Source: Flagellimonas_A sp039592695
GTDB lineage: Bacteria; Bacteroidota; Bacteroidia; Flavobacteriales; Flavobacteriaceae
Length of the DNA: 64,000 nucleotides
NCBI RefSeq assembly: GCF_039592695.1
Contig: NZ_JBBUTK010000002.1
Span: forward strand, 248,001 to 312,000
Direction of reading: 5' to 3'
The notes under the pieces were generated by a model that was not told the DNA's origin, did not search any database, and worked only from the letters and a program-made list of their open reading frames with translations. Positions 1 through 8,533 of this stretch are shown one piece after another. The position numbers and the translations under genes were made by a program. Every line of letters begins with the position of its first letter. Positions within the stretch are counted from its first letter, which is position 1.

Positions 1-771
1 GATTCTTCGGAAGGAATCCAATCGGGCTTGTTAAAGAATACCTTTTTAATGGTGGCGATTGCCTCTGCGGTTTTGGGATTGTTCAGTTTTACATTGCCGA
101 AGACACCGCCAAAAATCAGCAAAGATGAGAAAGTGAGCCTATCGGGAATTTTAGGGTTGGATGCCTTGAAACTGTTGAAAGACAAAAACTTTCTGATTTT
201 CTTTATCTCATCGGTGCTGATATGTATTCCCTTGGCATTTTATTATCAAAATGCAAATCCCTTCCTTTCGGAGATTGGCGTCAATAACCCCACCGGAAAG
301 ATGACCATTGGTCAAGCCTCAGAGGTGATCTTTATGTTGTTGTTGCCCTATTTTTTTACAAAGTTCGGCTTCAAAAAGACCATTTTGGTGGGCATGTTGG
401 CGTGGACGGTGCGCTATCTGCTCTTCGCCTATGGCAACGCCGGTGATTTGACGTTCATGTTGATTATCGGTATTGCATTGCACGGCATCTGCTATGATTT
501 CTTCTTTGTCTCTGGACAGATTTATACGGATACCAAAGCGGGCGAGAAATACAAGAGCGCGGCCCAAGGGCTGATTACATTGGCCACCTACGGCGTGGGG
601 ATGCTCATCGGTTTTTGGATAGCGGGCAAGATTACCGATACCTTTCTTTTGGAAGATACGGGAGGCCACGCTTGGGAATCCATTTGGATCTATCCTGCAG
701 GTTTTGCATTTGTGGTATTCATCCTGTTCATGCTCCTTTTCAAAAATGAAAAAATCACGTATAGCAAGTAA
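1..771 (+). CDS. MFS transporter, nucleoside:H+ symporter-like, 3' part
   Basis: The reading frame is open from the first base, so the gene begins upstream of the window; about 256 C-terminal residues are visible. They contain some seven hydrophobic segments, consistent with the second half of a 12-helix major facilitator permease. The stretch LPKTPPK after the first visible helix, then a long polar loop, resembles the central loop of the NupG-type nucleoside/H+ symporter family found in Bacteroidetes sugar clusters. It is followed 21 bp later by another MFS gene and then a Gfo/Idh/MocA oxidoreductase, so it probably imports a substrate for this cluster. MFS membership is clear; the substrate is inferred. 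Confidence 0.75.
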   Translation, partial: DSSEGIQSGLLKNTFLMVAIASAVLGLFSFTLPKTPPKISKDEKVSLSGILGLDALKLLKDKNFLIFFISSVLICIPLAFYYQNANPFLSEIGVNNPTGKMTIGQASEVIFMLLLPYFFTKFGFKKTILVGMLAWTVRYLLFAYGNAGDLTFMLIIGIALHGICYDFFFVSGQIYTDTKAGEKYKSAAQGLITLATYGVGMLIGFWIAGKITDTFLLEDTGGHAWESIWIYPAGFAFVVFILFMLLFKNEKITYSK

Positions 772-792
772 TAAACCAATTCAACGTTCTCA

Positions 793-1968
793 ATGGAAAA
801 TATAAATAAGAATCGATTGTTCGTTGCCTCTTGTATGGCACTTTTGGTCACCGCGATGACCTTTGCCATCAGGGCACGATTAGAAACTGTATTTGGGCCT
901 GAAGGCATAGGCTTGACACTTGAACAAATTGGCTGGGCCTTCACTCCAGCCTTTTTCGGATTCACCGCCGCAATGATAGTGGGCGGCCCTTTAGTCGATA
1001 CTTTGGGTATAAAGAAGATAACTTGGTTGGCCTTTATCACCCATGCCATCGGTATTTTTTGGACGATACTTGCAAGAGATCAGACTTCACTCTTTTTGGC
1101 AACGCTTTTTGTAGGTATTGGCAACGGTATGGTCGAGGCAGCGCTCAACCCTATGATTGCATCTATGTACCCAAAAAATAAAACCAAGATGTTGAATCGG
1201 TTTCATGTTTGGTTTCCGGGAGGTATTGTGGTGGGATCGATCGTAGGCTGGTTGGTGATGGATGTGATGGGGCTCAGTTGGCAAATCATGGTCGGTACAT
1301 TGTTTGTTCCACTTTTGATATACGGTTTTATGTTCATAGGCCAGCAGTTTCCGGTTACAGAAAGGGTCAAGATGGGGGTCAGTAATGCCAAAATGTGGAA
1401 AAGTGTCGCAAAGCCGCTGTTTCTGTTTATGGTTATCTGTATGTTCTTGACCGCCGCCACAGAATTGGGCACCAACCAGCGTATAGAGTCTTTATTAAAA
1501 TCAACTGTAGCAGTGCCCTTATTGGTCTTGGCATTTATCAATGGCATCATGGCCATAGGCCGTGCCTTTGCAGGTCAGGTGGTGCATAAGCTTAAACCAG
1601 AGGGCATGCTCTTGTTCTCAGCGGTTTTTGCCTTTTTGGGGCTTTGGCTGTTGACCATAACCAGTGGGCCCATGACCTTTTTTGCAGCGGCAGTGTTTGC
1701 GGTGGGCATCACTTTTTTCTGGCCAACCATGATATCATTTGTGGCCGAGTACATCCCTGAAAGTGGTGCCTTGGGCCTTTCTATCATGGGCGGGGCTGGA
1801 ATGCTTTCCGTATCGGTAGTGCTTCCCATTATGGGTAACATCATTGACAACGCCAGTGCGAATGAAGCGTTGAAAATCATGTCAGTGCTTCCTGCAATTT
1901 TGATAGTTTTGTTCTTGGGACTCAACCTGTACATGAGAAATAGAAAACCAAAAACAGCAGAAGCATAA
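793..1968 (+). CDS. MFS transporter
   Basis: A 391-residue inner-membrane protein with about 12 hydrophobic helices and the length of a typical major facilitator permease. After helix 2 there is a GGPLVDTLGIKK loop, the usual place of the MFS G-x-x-x-D-(R/K) signature. It starts 21 bp after the preceding permease and ends 10 bp before the Gfo/Idh/MocA gene, so all three are probably one transcript. The placement suggests transport of a sugar or an oxidised sugar derivative. Two adjacent MFS genes of different subtype suggest either two substrates or separate import and export. The substrate cannot be read from the sequence. Confidence 0.85.
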   Translation: MENINKNRLFVASCMALLVTAMTFAIRARLETVFGPEGIGLTLEQIGWAFTPAFFGFTAAMIVGGPLVDTLGIKKITWLAFITHAIGIFWTILARDQTSLFLATLFVGIGNGMVEAALNPMIASMYPKNKTKMLNRFHVWFPGGIVVGSIVGWLVMDVMGLSWQIMVGTLFVPLLIYGFMFIGQQFPVTERVKMGVSNAKMWKSVAKPLFLFMVICMFLTAATELGTNQRIESLLKSTVAVPLLVLAFINGIMAIGRAFAGQVVHKLKPEGMLLFSAVFAFLGLWLLTITSGPMTFFAAAVFAVGITFFWPTMISFVAEYIPESGALGLSIMGGAGMLSVSVVLPIMGNIIDNASANEALKIMSVLPAILIVLFLGLNLYMRNRKPKTAEA

Positions 1969-1978
1969 AACACAAAAA

Positions 1979-3115
1979 ATGCCAAAAAAAATCAGATTAG
2001 GAATCATAGGTGGGGGAGGCGATTCCCTTATCGGGGTGCTGCACCGTGTTGCGGCCTTCATCAATGATAATTACGAAATCACCGGTGCGGTTTTCAGTCC
2101 CGACCATCAAGAGAGCTTGGATTTCGCAAAGGAGATTGATATTCCCCTAAATAGGATTTATAAGGATTTGGACACGCTCATTGAAGAAGAATTAAAGCTT
2201 CCTGAAGAAGAGCGCATTCAGGTCTGTTCAGTGCAGACCCCTAATTTTCTGCATTTCCCCATGGCCAAAAAGTTGTTGGACAATGGTTTTCACGTCATCT
2301 GTGAAAAGCCCATGACGATGGATTATGCCGAGGCGAAAGAATTGGAAGCTTCCCACAAAAAATCAGGTAAAGTATTTGCCCTCACCCACACCTATACAGG
2401 CTACCCCATGGTACGGCAGATGCGTGAGATGATCAAGGCAGGGGAGCTGGGTAAAATCCATAAAGTTGATGCGCGTTATTACCAAGGGTGGATCAATCCC
2501 ATCATCCACGATAAAGAAAAAAGGAATTCGGTATGGCGACTGGATCCCGAAAAAGCGGGCATCAGCTCATGTATGGGCGATATCGGGGTACATGCTTTTA
2601 ATTTGGTGGAATACACCACGGGCTTGAAGGTGAAATCCATTTTATGTGATTTCAACTACCTCTATGACGACAACAAAATGGATGTTGATGGCACGGTGCT
2701 CATTCGCATGGACGAGCATGTAAAAGGGGTCATCAGGGCAAGCCAAGTGGCCACGGGCGAAGAAAATGGTTTGGCCATTCGCATTTACGGCGAAAAAGGC
2801 GGTTTTGTTTGGGAGCAGGAGAATCCGAATTTCTTGTATTTTTTCACTGAAGGAAAACCGCTGCAGGTCTACAAACCAGGCCATCCGTACAATTCAAAAT
2901 TGTCGTTGGACGGCACCAAACTTCCGCCGGGTCACCCCGAGGGCATTTTTGACTCGATGGCGAATATCTACCTCGGTGCTGCGAAGGCCATACGGGGTGA
3001 AGCCTATAATGATGGTGAATTCCCAACCATGGAAGATGGGGTTCGAGGGATGAACTTTATTGAGAATACGGTCGCCTCACATAAACAGGGCAGTGTTTGG
3101 GTAGAGATGGATTAA
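1979..3115 (+). CDS. Gfo/Idh/MocA family oxidoreductase
   Basis: A 378-residue cytoplasmic NAD(P)-dependent dehydrogenase. The N-terminal Rossmann domain begins with GIIGGGGDSLIG (residues about 8-19), and the family's conserved CEKPMTM segment, which carries the catalytic-site lysine, follows near residue 103. The C-terminal half has the alpha/beta substrate domain with a conserved GDIGVHAFNLVEY segment. Such enzymes oxidise or reduce hydroxyl groups on sugars and inositols. With DUF1080 hydrolases and a GMC oxidoreductase nearby, a role in 3-keto-sugar formation or reduction is likely. The last 90 bp recur in altered form 340 bp downstream (3455-3544), so a paralogue probably once followed it. 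Confidence 0.9.
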   Translation: MPKKIRLGIIGGGGDSLIGVLHRVAAFINDNYEITGAVFSPDHQESLDFAKEIDIPLNRIYKDLDTLIEEELKLPEEERIQVCSVQTPNFLHFPMAKKLLDNGFHVICEKPMTMDYAEAKELEASHKKSGKVFALTHTYTGYPMVRQMREMIKAGELGKIHKVDARYYQGWINPIIHDKEKRNSVWRLDPEKAGISSCMGDIGVHAFNLVEYTTGLKVKSILCDFNYLYDDNKMDVDGTVLIRMDEHVKGVIRASQVATGEENGLAIRIYGEKGGFVWEQENPNFLYFFTEGKPLQVYKPGHPYNSKLSLDGTKLPPGHPEGIFDSMANIYLGAAKAIRGEAYNDGEFPTMEDGVRGMNFIENTVASHKQGSVWVEMD

Positions 3116-3447
3116 GTTTTCATCTCGTTCATTTTGTCTTGATACAAAACGAGCCAGGACGGAACGAAAAAGTTCATAGAACTTTTTCAGTGACGTGCCA
3201 GAGGGAGCTGGGAAAAAAAGATTTCAAGGAAATTTCTTTCCAAAGGAAAGAACCGTTCCAGTCTGGCGCTGCATGCTTTTTCCGCCTATGGCGGACGCAC
3301 TTTCGCTATCGGTTTTCCGCAAAGCGGAAAAATTCATACGAAGAAAGCGTCCTTTCTTTTGTTTCGTTTTCTCTTGTCTCCGACGAGCAAAAGCGAGAGG
3401 AAGACACAGCAAAGAAAATGAAAGAAATATTTAATTAGTAACGGCTA
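3116..3447. repeat. Intergenic chain of short perfect hairpins
   Basis: This gap between the oxidoreductase gene and the remnant of its copy carries no credible gene. It holds a series of palindromes with tiny loops: 3167-3187 (9-bp arms, ATA loop), 3234-3252 (8-bp arms, AAA loop), 3281-3295 (6-bp arms, TAT loop) and 3313-3331 (8-bp arms, AAA loop), plus an imperfect hairpin at 3124-3153. Near the end, 3375-3406 contains two 13-nt blocks, TGTCTCCGACGAG and CGAGAGGAAGACA, that recur exactly at 10388-10418. Short open frames crossing it look accidental. The organisation resembles dispersed REP-like intergenic DNA of Flavobacteria. Confidence 0.7.
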
Positions 3448-3454
3448 AACCTCT

Positions 3455-3544
3455 ACCATGGAAGATGGGGTTCGTGGTATGGACTTTATTGAGAATACGG
3501 TCGCTTCTCACAAACTGGGCAATGTTTGGGTGAAGATGGATTAA
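3455..3544 (+). pseudogene. Remnant of a second Gfo/Idh/MocA gene (C-terminal 29 codons)
   Basis: These 90 bp align without gaps to 3026-3115, the end of the intact oxidoreductase gene, including the TAA stop. Ten positions differ; six are silent third-base changes and four change residues (N to D, Q to L, S to N, E to K), giving an end of HKLGNVWVKMD. Silent changes dominate, so the copy probably diverged as a working gene before the rest was lost. No start codon or upstream coding sequence survives in front of it. A deletion after tandem duplication, or replacement by the hairpin-rich segment, would explain the arrangement. Confidence 0.8.
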
Positions 3545-3597
3545 GATATTTTCAAGCAGACCCTCAAGGTTTTCAATACCTTGAAGTTCTTGACAGT

Positions 3598-4062
3598 TTA
3601 CCGCTGAAACATCTTCTCAAACCGTTCAAAGACCACAATCATACTTTCCAGAGGTTTACGCCCGAAGGGTTCAAGTTCTCGGGTATAGTATTCCCAATGC
3701 GTTTTGCGCCAGTGTTCGAGGCTTTTGTCGCCTTCACCCTCCATTCGGGCATGTTCGGCATGAATGGCAAAATAAGGGATCAGCTTGACCGAAGTGGTTC
3801 TGACAATACACTTTGCCTTGCCCGACCAATCGGTGACCACTAAAAAGTCTCCTATTTTGGGCAGCTCCTCACCGCGTAGTTGAAGTCCCAGCAGCGAATG
3901 CGAAGTGGCCCGTTTGATGTCTTTGCTGATTAAGTCTGCACAAAGGTTGGCATCTTTCTCATTGTCACAAAAATGCCCCACTTTTGGCGCATCTTCGTTG
4001 GCAAACTCTAGATGTTTGTCCAAAAAATCACCCCATAGATTACGGGCCGAAGCGTTTTCCAT
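3598..4062 (-). CDS. ASCH domain-containing protein
   Basis: A 154-residue soluble protein. It has the ASCH-fold pattern: an N-terminal helix with LWGDFLDKHLE, the segment DLISKDIKRATSHSLL, then GDFLVVTDWSGKAKCIVRTTSV, where a beta-barrel of the PUA type would form, and a C-terminal helix ending in VVFERFEKMF. ASCH proteins are thought to bind RNA or nucleosides; some hydrolyse N4-acetylcytidine, but that activity is not assured here. It is transcribed on the minus strand, 82 bp downstream of the GMC oxidoreductase gene, and is probably unrelated in function to the sugar cluster. Confidence 0.85.
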   Translation of the reverse strand: MENASARNLWGDFLDKHLEFANEDAPKVGHFCDNEKDANLCADLISKDIKRATSHSLLGLQLRGEELPKIGDFLVVTDWSGKAKCIVRTTSVKLIPYFAIHAEHARMEGEGDKSLEHWRKTHWEYYTRELEPFGRKPLESMIVVFERFEKMFQR

Positions 4063-4144
4063 AGATTGGTTGTATCAAAACAATATTAAGAAATGCAGGC
4101 CAATAAATTCAATTTTTTCGCCAAAGTAACCTTTAAGTAAGGGC

Positions 4145-5854
4145 TTAGGTCGCTGAAAATGTGCCTTTTTTGAATGCTTTGGCAGCATGATTGGCGGCAC
4201 GGGCCGTGAATGCCATATACGTCAAAGAAGGGTTCACACAACTGGCGGAAGTCATAAAGGCCCCATCGGTCATATACACATTGGGTACGGCATGCACTTG
4301 GTTGTGTTTGTTGGTCACCGAAGTCCTCGGGTTCCAACCCATGCGGGCACCGCCCATTTCATGGATTCCGAGGCCTGGCCCAGTTTCTTCATTGAAAGTT
4401 TTAACATTCTTAAAACCGACATTTTTAAATATGGATTCAGCTTCACGTACGATAGCTTCCCGCATGTTCAATTCATTTTCTTTGAACTCTACATCAAAAT
4501 CAAGTTGTGGCAGACCCCATGCATCCTTTTTATCAGTGCTGAGCGTGACACGGTTGTCGTGGTGTGGCAGCATCTCGCCAAAACCGGTCATACCTATCTG
4601 CCATCCCCCAGGTTTCAAAATGGCTTCTTTATAGGCTTTACCATAGCCCATTTCAGCTACCATTTCGGCCCAGTTGTCGCGACTGGCCCCACCTTGGTAG
4701 CCAAAGCCGCGCAGGAATTCCTTTTGTTGGGTCTTTTCATCCAGATTTACAAATCGGGGAATGTAAAAACCATTGGGTCGTCTGCCCTTATAGTATTTAT
4801 CCAAATGGCCGTCGACTTTGGCTGAGGCGCCTAACTTGTAATGGTGGTCCATGATATTCCTTCCAACTTCATCATAATCATTGCCCATTCCGTTCGGGAA
4901 GCGTTTCGATTTCGATTGCAATAGAATACCGACTGAGGCCATTGCTGAGGCGCATAAGAAGATGATCTTTCCCTTGAATTCCAATTTTTCATGCGTCTCG
5001 GCATCGGTGACCCCGACCCCAGATGCCATTTTGGTATTCTCATCATAAATCACTTCATGTACGATGGAGTTCGGTCGCAAGGTCATATTGCCCGTGCGTT
5101 CCGCCGCAGGAAGGGTGGAAGAGTTACTACTGAAATATCCCCCGAAAGGGCAGCCCCGCCAGCATCGGTTTCGATATTGGCATGGCCCACGGCCTTCAAA
5201 TTCGGTCGTATTTTCAGTGATATGGGCGACCCGCCCAATGGTCAAAAGACGGCCATCTTCAAACCGCTCTTGCATTGCTTGCTGCAGGTCTTTTTCAACA
5301 CAGTTCAGCTCCATGGCGGGTTGAAACTTGCCGTCGGGCAATTGCCTGAGCCCTAAATTCTCCCCACTCACACCGATATATTGTTCGACTTTGTCATACC
5401 AAGGGGCGATATCGGCATACCTGACCGGCCAATCCACAGCGATGTCTTCCTTAAGGTTGGCTTCAAAATCAACATCGCTCCAACGATAGCTTTGCCTGCC
5501 CCAGGTCAAAGAACGGCCCCCCACTTGATAGCCCCGAATCCAGTCGAAACGTTTGGTTTCTACATAGGGATGCTCCAAATCATTGACAAAAAAGTGCTTG
5601 ACATCATCTTTTGGGGCCCAGCCCAACCGGCGTTGCACAGGGTATTTTTTAAGCTCTTCATGTGACAGTTCGCCCTTGAACGGATAATCCCACGGGTCAT
5701 CGTTCATGGTCTTATAATCCGCAACGTGCTTGACCATAGGGCCACGCTCCAGCACCAAGGTTTTCAAGCCATTTTCACAGAGTTCTTTGGCGGCCCAGCC
5801 ACCACTGATTCCTGTTCCGACCACAATGGCGTCATAAACGGTATTCGGGTTCAT
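4145..5854 (-). CDS. GMC family oxidoreductase (FAD-dependent sugar dehydrogenase)
   Basis: A 569-residue flavoenzyme. The dinucleotide-binding motif GTGISGG sits at residues 13-19, followed by an acidic strand end (VLERGP). The C-terminal part has the GMC block beginning GIHEMGGARMG and ending NPSLTYMAFTARAANH, which includes the usual catalytic-site region. Relatives oxidise sugar hydroxyls, for example at C3 of glycosides, and often pair with a small gluconate-2-dehydrogenase subunit-3-like protein. No such partner gene is seen next to it here, and there is no signal peptide. It is divergent from the isomerase-DUF1080 genes, with a 133-bp gap that contains an 11-bp inverted repeat. The exact substrate is unknown. 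Confidence 0.88.
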   Translation of the reverse strand: MNPNTVYDAIVVGTGISGGWAAKELCENGLKTLVLERGPMVKHVADYKTMNDDPWDYPFKGELSHEELKKYPVQRRLGWAPKDDVKHFFVNDLEHPYVETKRFDWIRGYQVGGRSLTWGRQSYRWSDVDFEANLKEDIAVDWPVRYADIAPWYDKVEQYIGVSGENLGLRQLPDGKFQPAMELNCVEKDLQQAMQERFEDGRLLTIGRVAHITENTTEFEGRGPCQYRNRCWRGCPFGGYFSSNSSTLPAAERTGNMTLRPNSIVHEVIYDENTKMASGVGVTDAETHEKLEFKGKIIFLCASAMASVGILLQSKSKRFPNGMGNDYDEVGRNIMDHHYKLGASAKVDGHLDKYYKGRRPNGFYIPRFVNLDEKTQQKEFLRGFGYQGGASRDNWAEMVAEMGYGKAYKEAILKPGGWQIGMTGFGEMLPHHDNRVTLSTDKKDAWGLPQLDFDVEFKENELNMREAIVREAESIFKNVGFKNVKTFNEETGPGLGIHEMGGARMGWNPRTSVTNKHNQVHAVPNVYMTDGAFMTSASCVNPSLTYMAFTARAANHAAKAFKKGTFSAT

Positions 5855-5882
5855 AATTCGGTTGTTTTAATTGTCAATGAAT

Positions 5883-5946
5883 CGCTATATTTATAGACTT
5901 TTCAACAAAAATTTGAAGAAGCTGTATGCATTTTCTAAATATAGCG
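5883..5946. promoter_or_regulatory. Inverted repeat in divergent promoter region
   Basis: CGCTATATTTA at 5883-5893 is repeated perfectly inverted at 5936-5946, with 42 bp between the arms. The repeat lies between the divergent GMC oxidoreductase (start 5854) and isomerase (start 5988) genes, about 30-40 bp from each start codon. The left arm also reads CTATATTTATAG, itself a small palindrome. A pair of operator half-sites, or mirrored -7 regions, would fit. Function is inferred from position only. Confidence 0.4.
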
Positions 5947-5987
5947 GATAATTCTTAAAACTTTTAAAAAACACTCAAAACGAACAC

Positions 5988-7040
5988 ATGAAAACCATCA
6001 AAGGCCCAGCAGTTTTTTTGGCGCAGTTTGTAGATGACAAAGCCCCCTTCAACTCATTGGACGGAATGTGCAAATGGGCATCAGATTTGGGATACAAAGG
6101 GATACAGATACCCACATGGGAAAAATTTCTCATCGACTTGGACAAAGCAGCAGAAAGCCAGGATTATTGTGATGAGCTAAAAGGCAAAATAAACGGATAT
6201 GGATTGGAGATTACCGAACTCTCTACCCATCTTCAAGGGCAATTGGTTGCGGTACACCCTGCTTACGATATCATGTTCGATAATTTTGCACCCGATAACC
6301 TCAAGGGCAGACCCAAGGAACGTACCCAATGGGCCGTAGAGACCGTTAAAAAAGCGGCCACGGCCAGCAGACGGCTAGGGATCAAGGCACACGCTACCTT
6401 TTCAGGAGCTTTGGTTTGGCCTTTTGCACATCCTTGGCCACAACGACCAGCGGGTTTGGTCGAAATGGGTTTTGAAGAATTGGCGAAACGTTGGATGCCC
6501 ATACTCGACCATTTTGATGAAGAAGGGGTCGATGTCTGCTATGAAATCCACCCAGGGGAAGATTTGCATGATGGTGATACCTTTGAACGCTTTTTAGAGG
6601 CAACGGGCAATCATAAGCGAGTGAACATTCTTTACGACCCCAGCCATTTTGTGTTGCAGCAATTGGATTACATCACCTATATCGACCATTATCACGAGTT
6701 CATCAAATCGTTCCATGTGAAAGATTCTGAGTTCAATCCGACAGGAAAAAAAGGAGCTTTTGGCGGGTATAACGATTGGGGCGACCGTGCGGGGCGCTAC
6801 CGTTCTTTGGGAGATGGCCAGATTGATTTTAAGACCATTTTCTCAAAATTGACCCAATACGGCTGTGATGTGTGGGCCGTGATGGAGTGGGAGTGCGTCA
6901 TCAAAAGCCCTGAGCAGGGTGCCAGAGAGGGGGCAAAATTCATTCAAGACCATATCATCGAGGCCACGCAAAAGACCTTTGATGATTTCGCTGGGGCGGA
7001 AACTGATAAAGAACAACTAAAAAAGATTTTAGGATTATGA
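5988..7040 (+). CDS. Sugar phosphate isomerase/epimerase family protein
   Basis: A 350-residue TIM-barrel protein of the xylose-isomerase-like (AP endonuclease family 2) superfamily. Four candidate metal ligands are in the expected order at strand ends: E186 (YEIHPGED), D217 (LYDPSHF), H243 (FHVKD) and E300 (VMEWE). Family members isomerise or epimerise free or keto sugars and inosose; several take part in 3-keto-glycoside breakdown, probably by opening or isomerising the keto sugar. The stop codon overlaps the start of the first DUF1080 gene by 4 bp (ATGA), implying translational coupling. The exact reaction is inferred from neighbours. Confidence 0.87.
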   Translation: MKTIKGPAVFLAQFVDDKAPFNSLDGMCKWASDLGYKGIQIPTWEKFLIDLDKAAESQDYCDELKGKINGYGLEITELSTHLQGQLVAVHPAYDIMFDNFAPDNLKGRPKERTQWAVETVKKAATASRRLGIKAHATFSGALVWPFAHPWPQRPAGLVEMGFEELAKRWMPILDHFDEEGVDVCYEIHPGEDLHDGDTFERFLEATGNHKRVNILYDPSHFVLQQLDYITYIDHYHEFIKSFHVKDSEFNPTGKKGAFGGYNDWGDRAGRYRSLGDGQIDFKTIFSKLTQYGCDVWAVMEWECVIKSPEQGAREGAKFIQDHIIEATQKTFDDFAGAETDKEQLKKILGL

Positions 7041-7777
7041 AGAAACTATTCTTGATAGCATTGGCATTTACGGTTATTACCTGTAAGGATAAACCAAAGG
7101 AAACCGAAGAAGCATCCGAAGACACTGAAAAAACAGAAACTATGGAAAATGAATGGATTACCTTGTTTGACGGAAGCTCTTTTGAAGGGTGGCACTTTTA
7201 CAACGGGGAAGCAATGGGCGACCCTTGGAAATTGGAAGATGGGGCCATGGTATTTTATCCGCCAGAAAACCGGCCCGAAGGGGCAAGCTACAATATTGTC
7301 ACTGGCGAAGAGTTCAAGAATTTTGTGCTCTCGCTGGAATGGAAGGTTTCCGAAGGCGGCAACAGCGGCATTTTCTGGGGCGTTCATGAAGATGAGAAAT
7401 TTGGCCAGCCCTATCTCACTGGCCCAGAAATACAGGTGTTGGATGATGAACGGCATCCCGATGCCAAAAATGGCACGAGCCACCAAGCAGGCGCCCTTTA
7501 TGACATGATTGCACCTTCAAAAAGTGTGGTCAAACCTGCTGGGGAATGGAACACCTGTGTGTTAACGGTCAACCATACCACCAACGAAGGCAATGTAGTG
7601 TTAAATGGACAAGAAATTGTGAAGTTTCCCGTGCACGGCCCCATGTGGGATGAAATGGTCGCGGATTCAAAATTTGCCGATTGGGAAGGTTTTGGCGAAT
7701 ACCAAACGGGTAAAATCGGCCTGCAAGACCATGGCGATATCGTCGCTTTTCGAAATATCAAAATCAAGAAACTATAG
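7037..7777 (+). CDS. DUF1080 (3-keto-disaccharide hydrolase family) lipoprotein
   Basis: A 246-residue exported lipoprotein: the N terminus MKKLFLIALAFTVITC ends in a lipobox cysteine, followed by an acidic linker rich in E, K and T. The mature part is a single concanavalin-like DUF1080 domain, with typical segments WITLFDGSSFEGW near the start, SEGGNSGIFWGV in the middle and GKIGLQDHGDIVAFRNIKIK at the end. The family includes enzymes that cleave 3-keto-glycosides. It overlaps the isomerase gene by 4 bp and is followed 1 bp later by a second, diverged DUF1080 gene, so hydrolysis probably happens at the cell surface or in the periplasm. Confidence 0.9.
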   Translation: MKKLFLIALAFTVITCKDKPKETEEASEDTEKTETMENEWITLFDGSSFEGWHFYNGEAMGDPWKLEDGAMVFYPPENRPEGASYNIVTGEEFKNFVLSLEWKVSEGGNSGIFWGVHEDEKFGQPYLTGPEIQVLDDERHPDAKNGTSHQAGALYDMIAPSKSVVKPAGEWNTCVLTVNHTTNEGNVVLNGQEIVKFPVHGPMWDEMVADSKFADWEGFGEYQTGKIGLQDHGDIVAFRNIKIKKL

Positions 7778-7778
7778 C

Positions 7779-8531
7779 ATGCGGCAACTGACGACAATCC
7801 TTTTATTTTTCTTGGTGTTTGTATCCTACGGGCAAAAAGATGGAGCCTCAGAACCCACAACACCAGAAGAAACCGAAGTGTACGAGCCTGTGCCGCCCAA
7901 GGTCACCATTGATGAAAGGGGCGTGCCCAGCGATGCTATTGTGGTTTTTGACGGAACGGATTTTGACCAATGGATCAGCTCGGTTGATAGCACTGCGGTA
8001 CAATGGCATTTGAACGATGATGGCAGCATGATCGTGAAGGATAAAACGGGCGATATTCAGACCAAACAGAATTTTGGAAGTGTGCAACTGCATTTGGAAT
8101 GGCGTTCACCGGCCGAAGTGCAGCGTGAGGGCCAGAACAGGGCCAATAGCGGGGTGTTCTTGAACAATCTGTACGAAGTGCAGGTGCTTGACAATAATGA
8201 TAATGATACCTACGTAAATGGTCAGGTGGCCTCGGTGTACAAGCAGCACATTCCCCTGGCGATGGCTTCAGTGCCCTCGGGGGAATGGAACACGTATGAC
8301 ATCATTTACCATGCACCAGAATTTGATGATGACGGCACAAAGGTGAAGTCGGGAACGTTGACCGTCATCCACAATGGGGTTTTGGTACAAGACCATGTGG
8401 AGATAAAAGGAACCACACCTTATATCGGCTGGCCTAAAAATCCGCCTCACGGCAAAGGGCCACTGCGACTGCAAGACCATAAAGACAACAGTCGGGTAAG
8501 CTATCGCAATATTTGGATTAGAGAGTTGTAA
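7779..8531 (+). CDS. DUF1080 (3-keto-disaccharide hydrolase family) exported protein
   Basis: A 250-residue protein. I place the start at 7779 because the residues from there form a good signal peptide (MRQLTTILLFFLVFVSYGQ); the frame is open further upstream only through the preceding gene. After a Pro/Glu-rich linker the DUF1080 domain runs to the end, with VVFDGTDFDQW, NSGVFLNNLYEVQVLDN and GPLRLQDHKDNSRVSYRNIWIREL. Unlike its neighbour it has no lipobox cysteine, so it is probably periplasmic or secreted. The two DUF1080 proteins are clearly different in sequence and may cut different linkages or act at different places. Confidence 0.88.
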   Translation: MRQLTTILLFFLVFVSYGQKDGASEPTTPEETEVYEPVPPKVTIDERGVPSDAIVVFDGTDFDQWISSVDSTAVQWHLNDDGSMIVKDKTGDIQTKQNFGSVQLHLEWRSPAEVQREGQNRANSGVFLNNLYEVQVLDNNDNDTYVNGQVASVYKQHIPLAMASVPSGEWNTYDIIYHAPEFDDDGTKVKSGTLTVIHNGVLVQDHVEIKGTTPYIGWPKNPPHGKGPLRLQDHKDNSRVSYRNIWIREL

Positions 8532-8533
8532 GA

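Noticed and set aside
3097..3438. Open frames of 60-113 codons across the gap behind the first oxidoreductase gene
   Set aside because: They run through chained palindromes, have odd composition and no recognisable protein features, and overlap on both strands.
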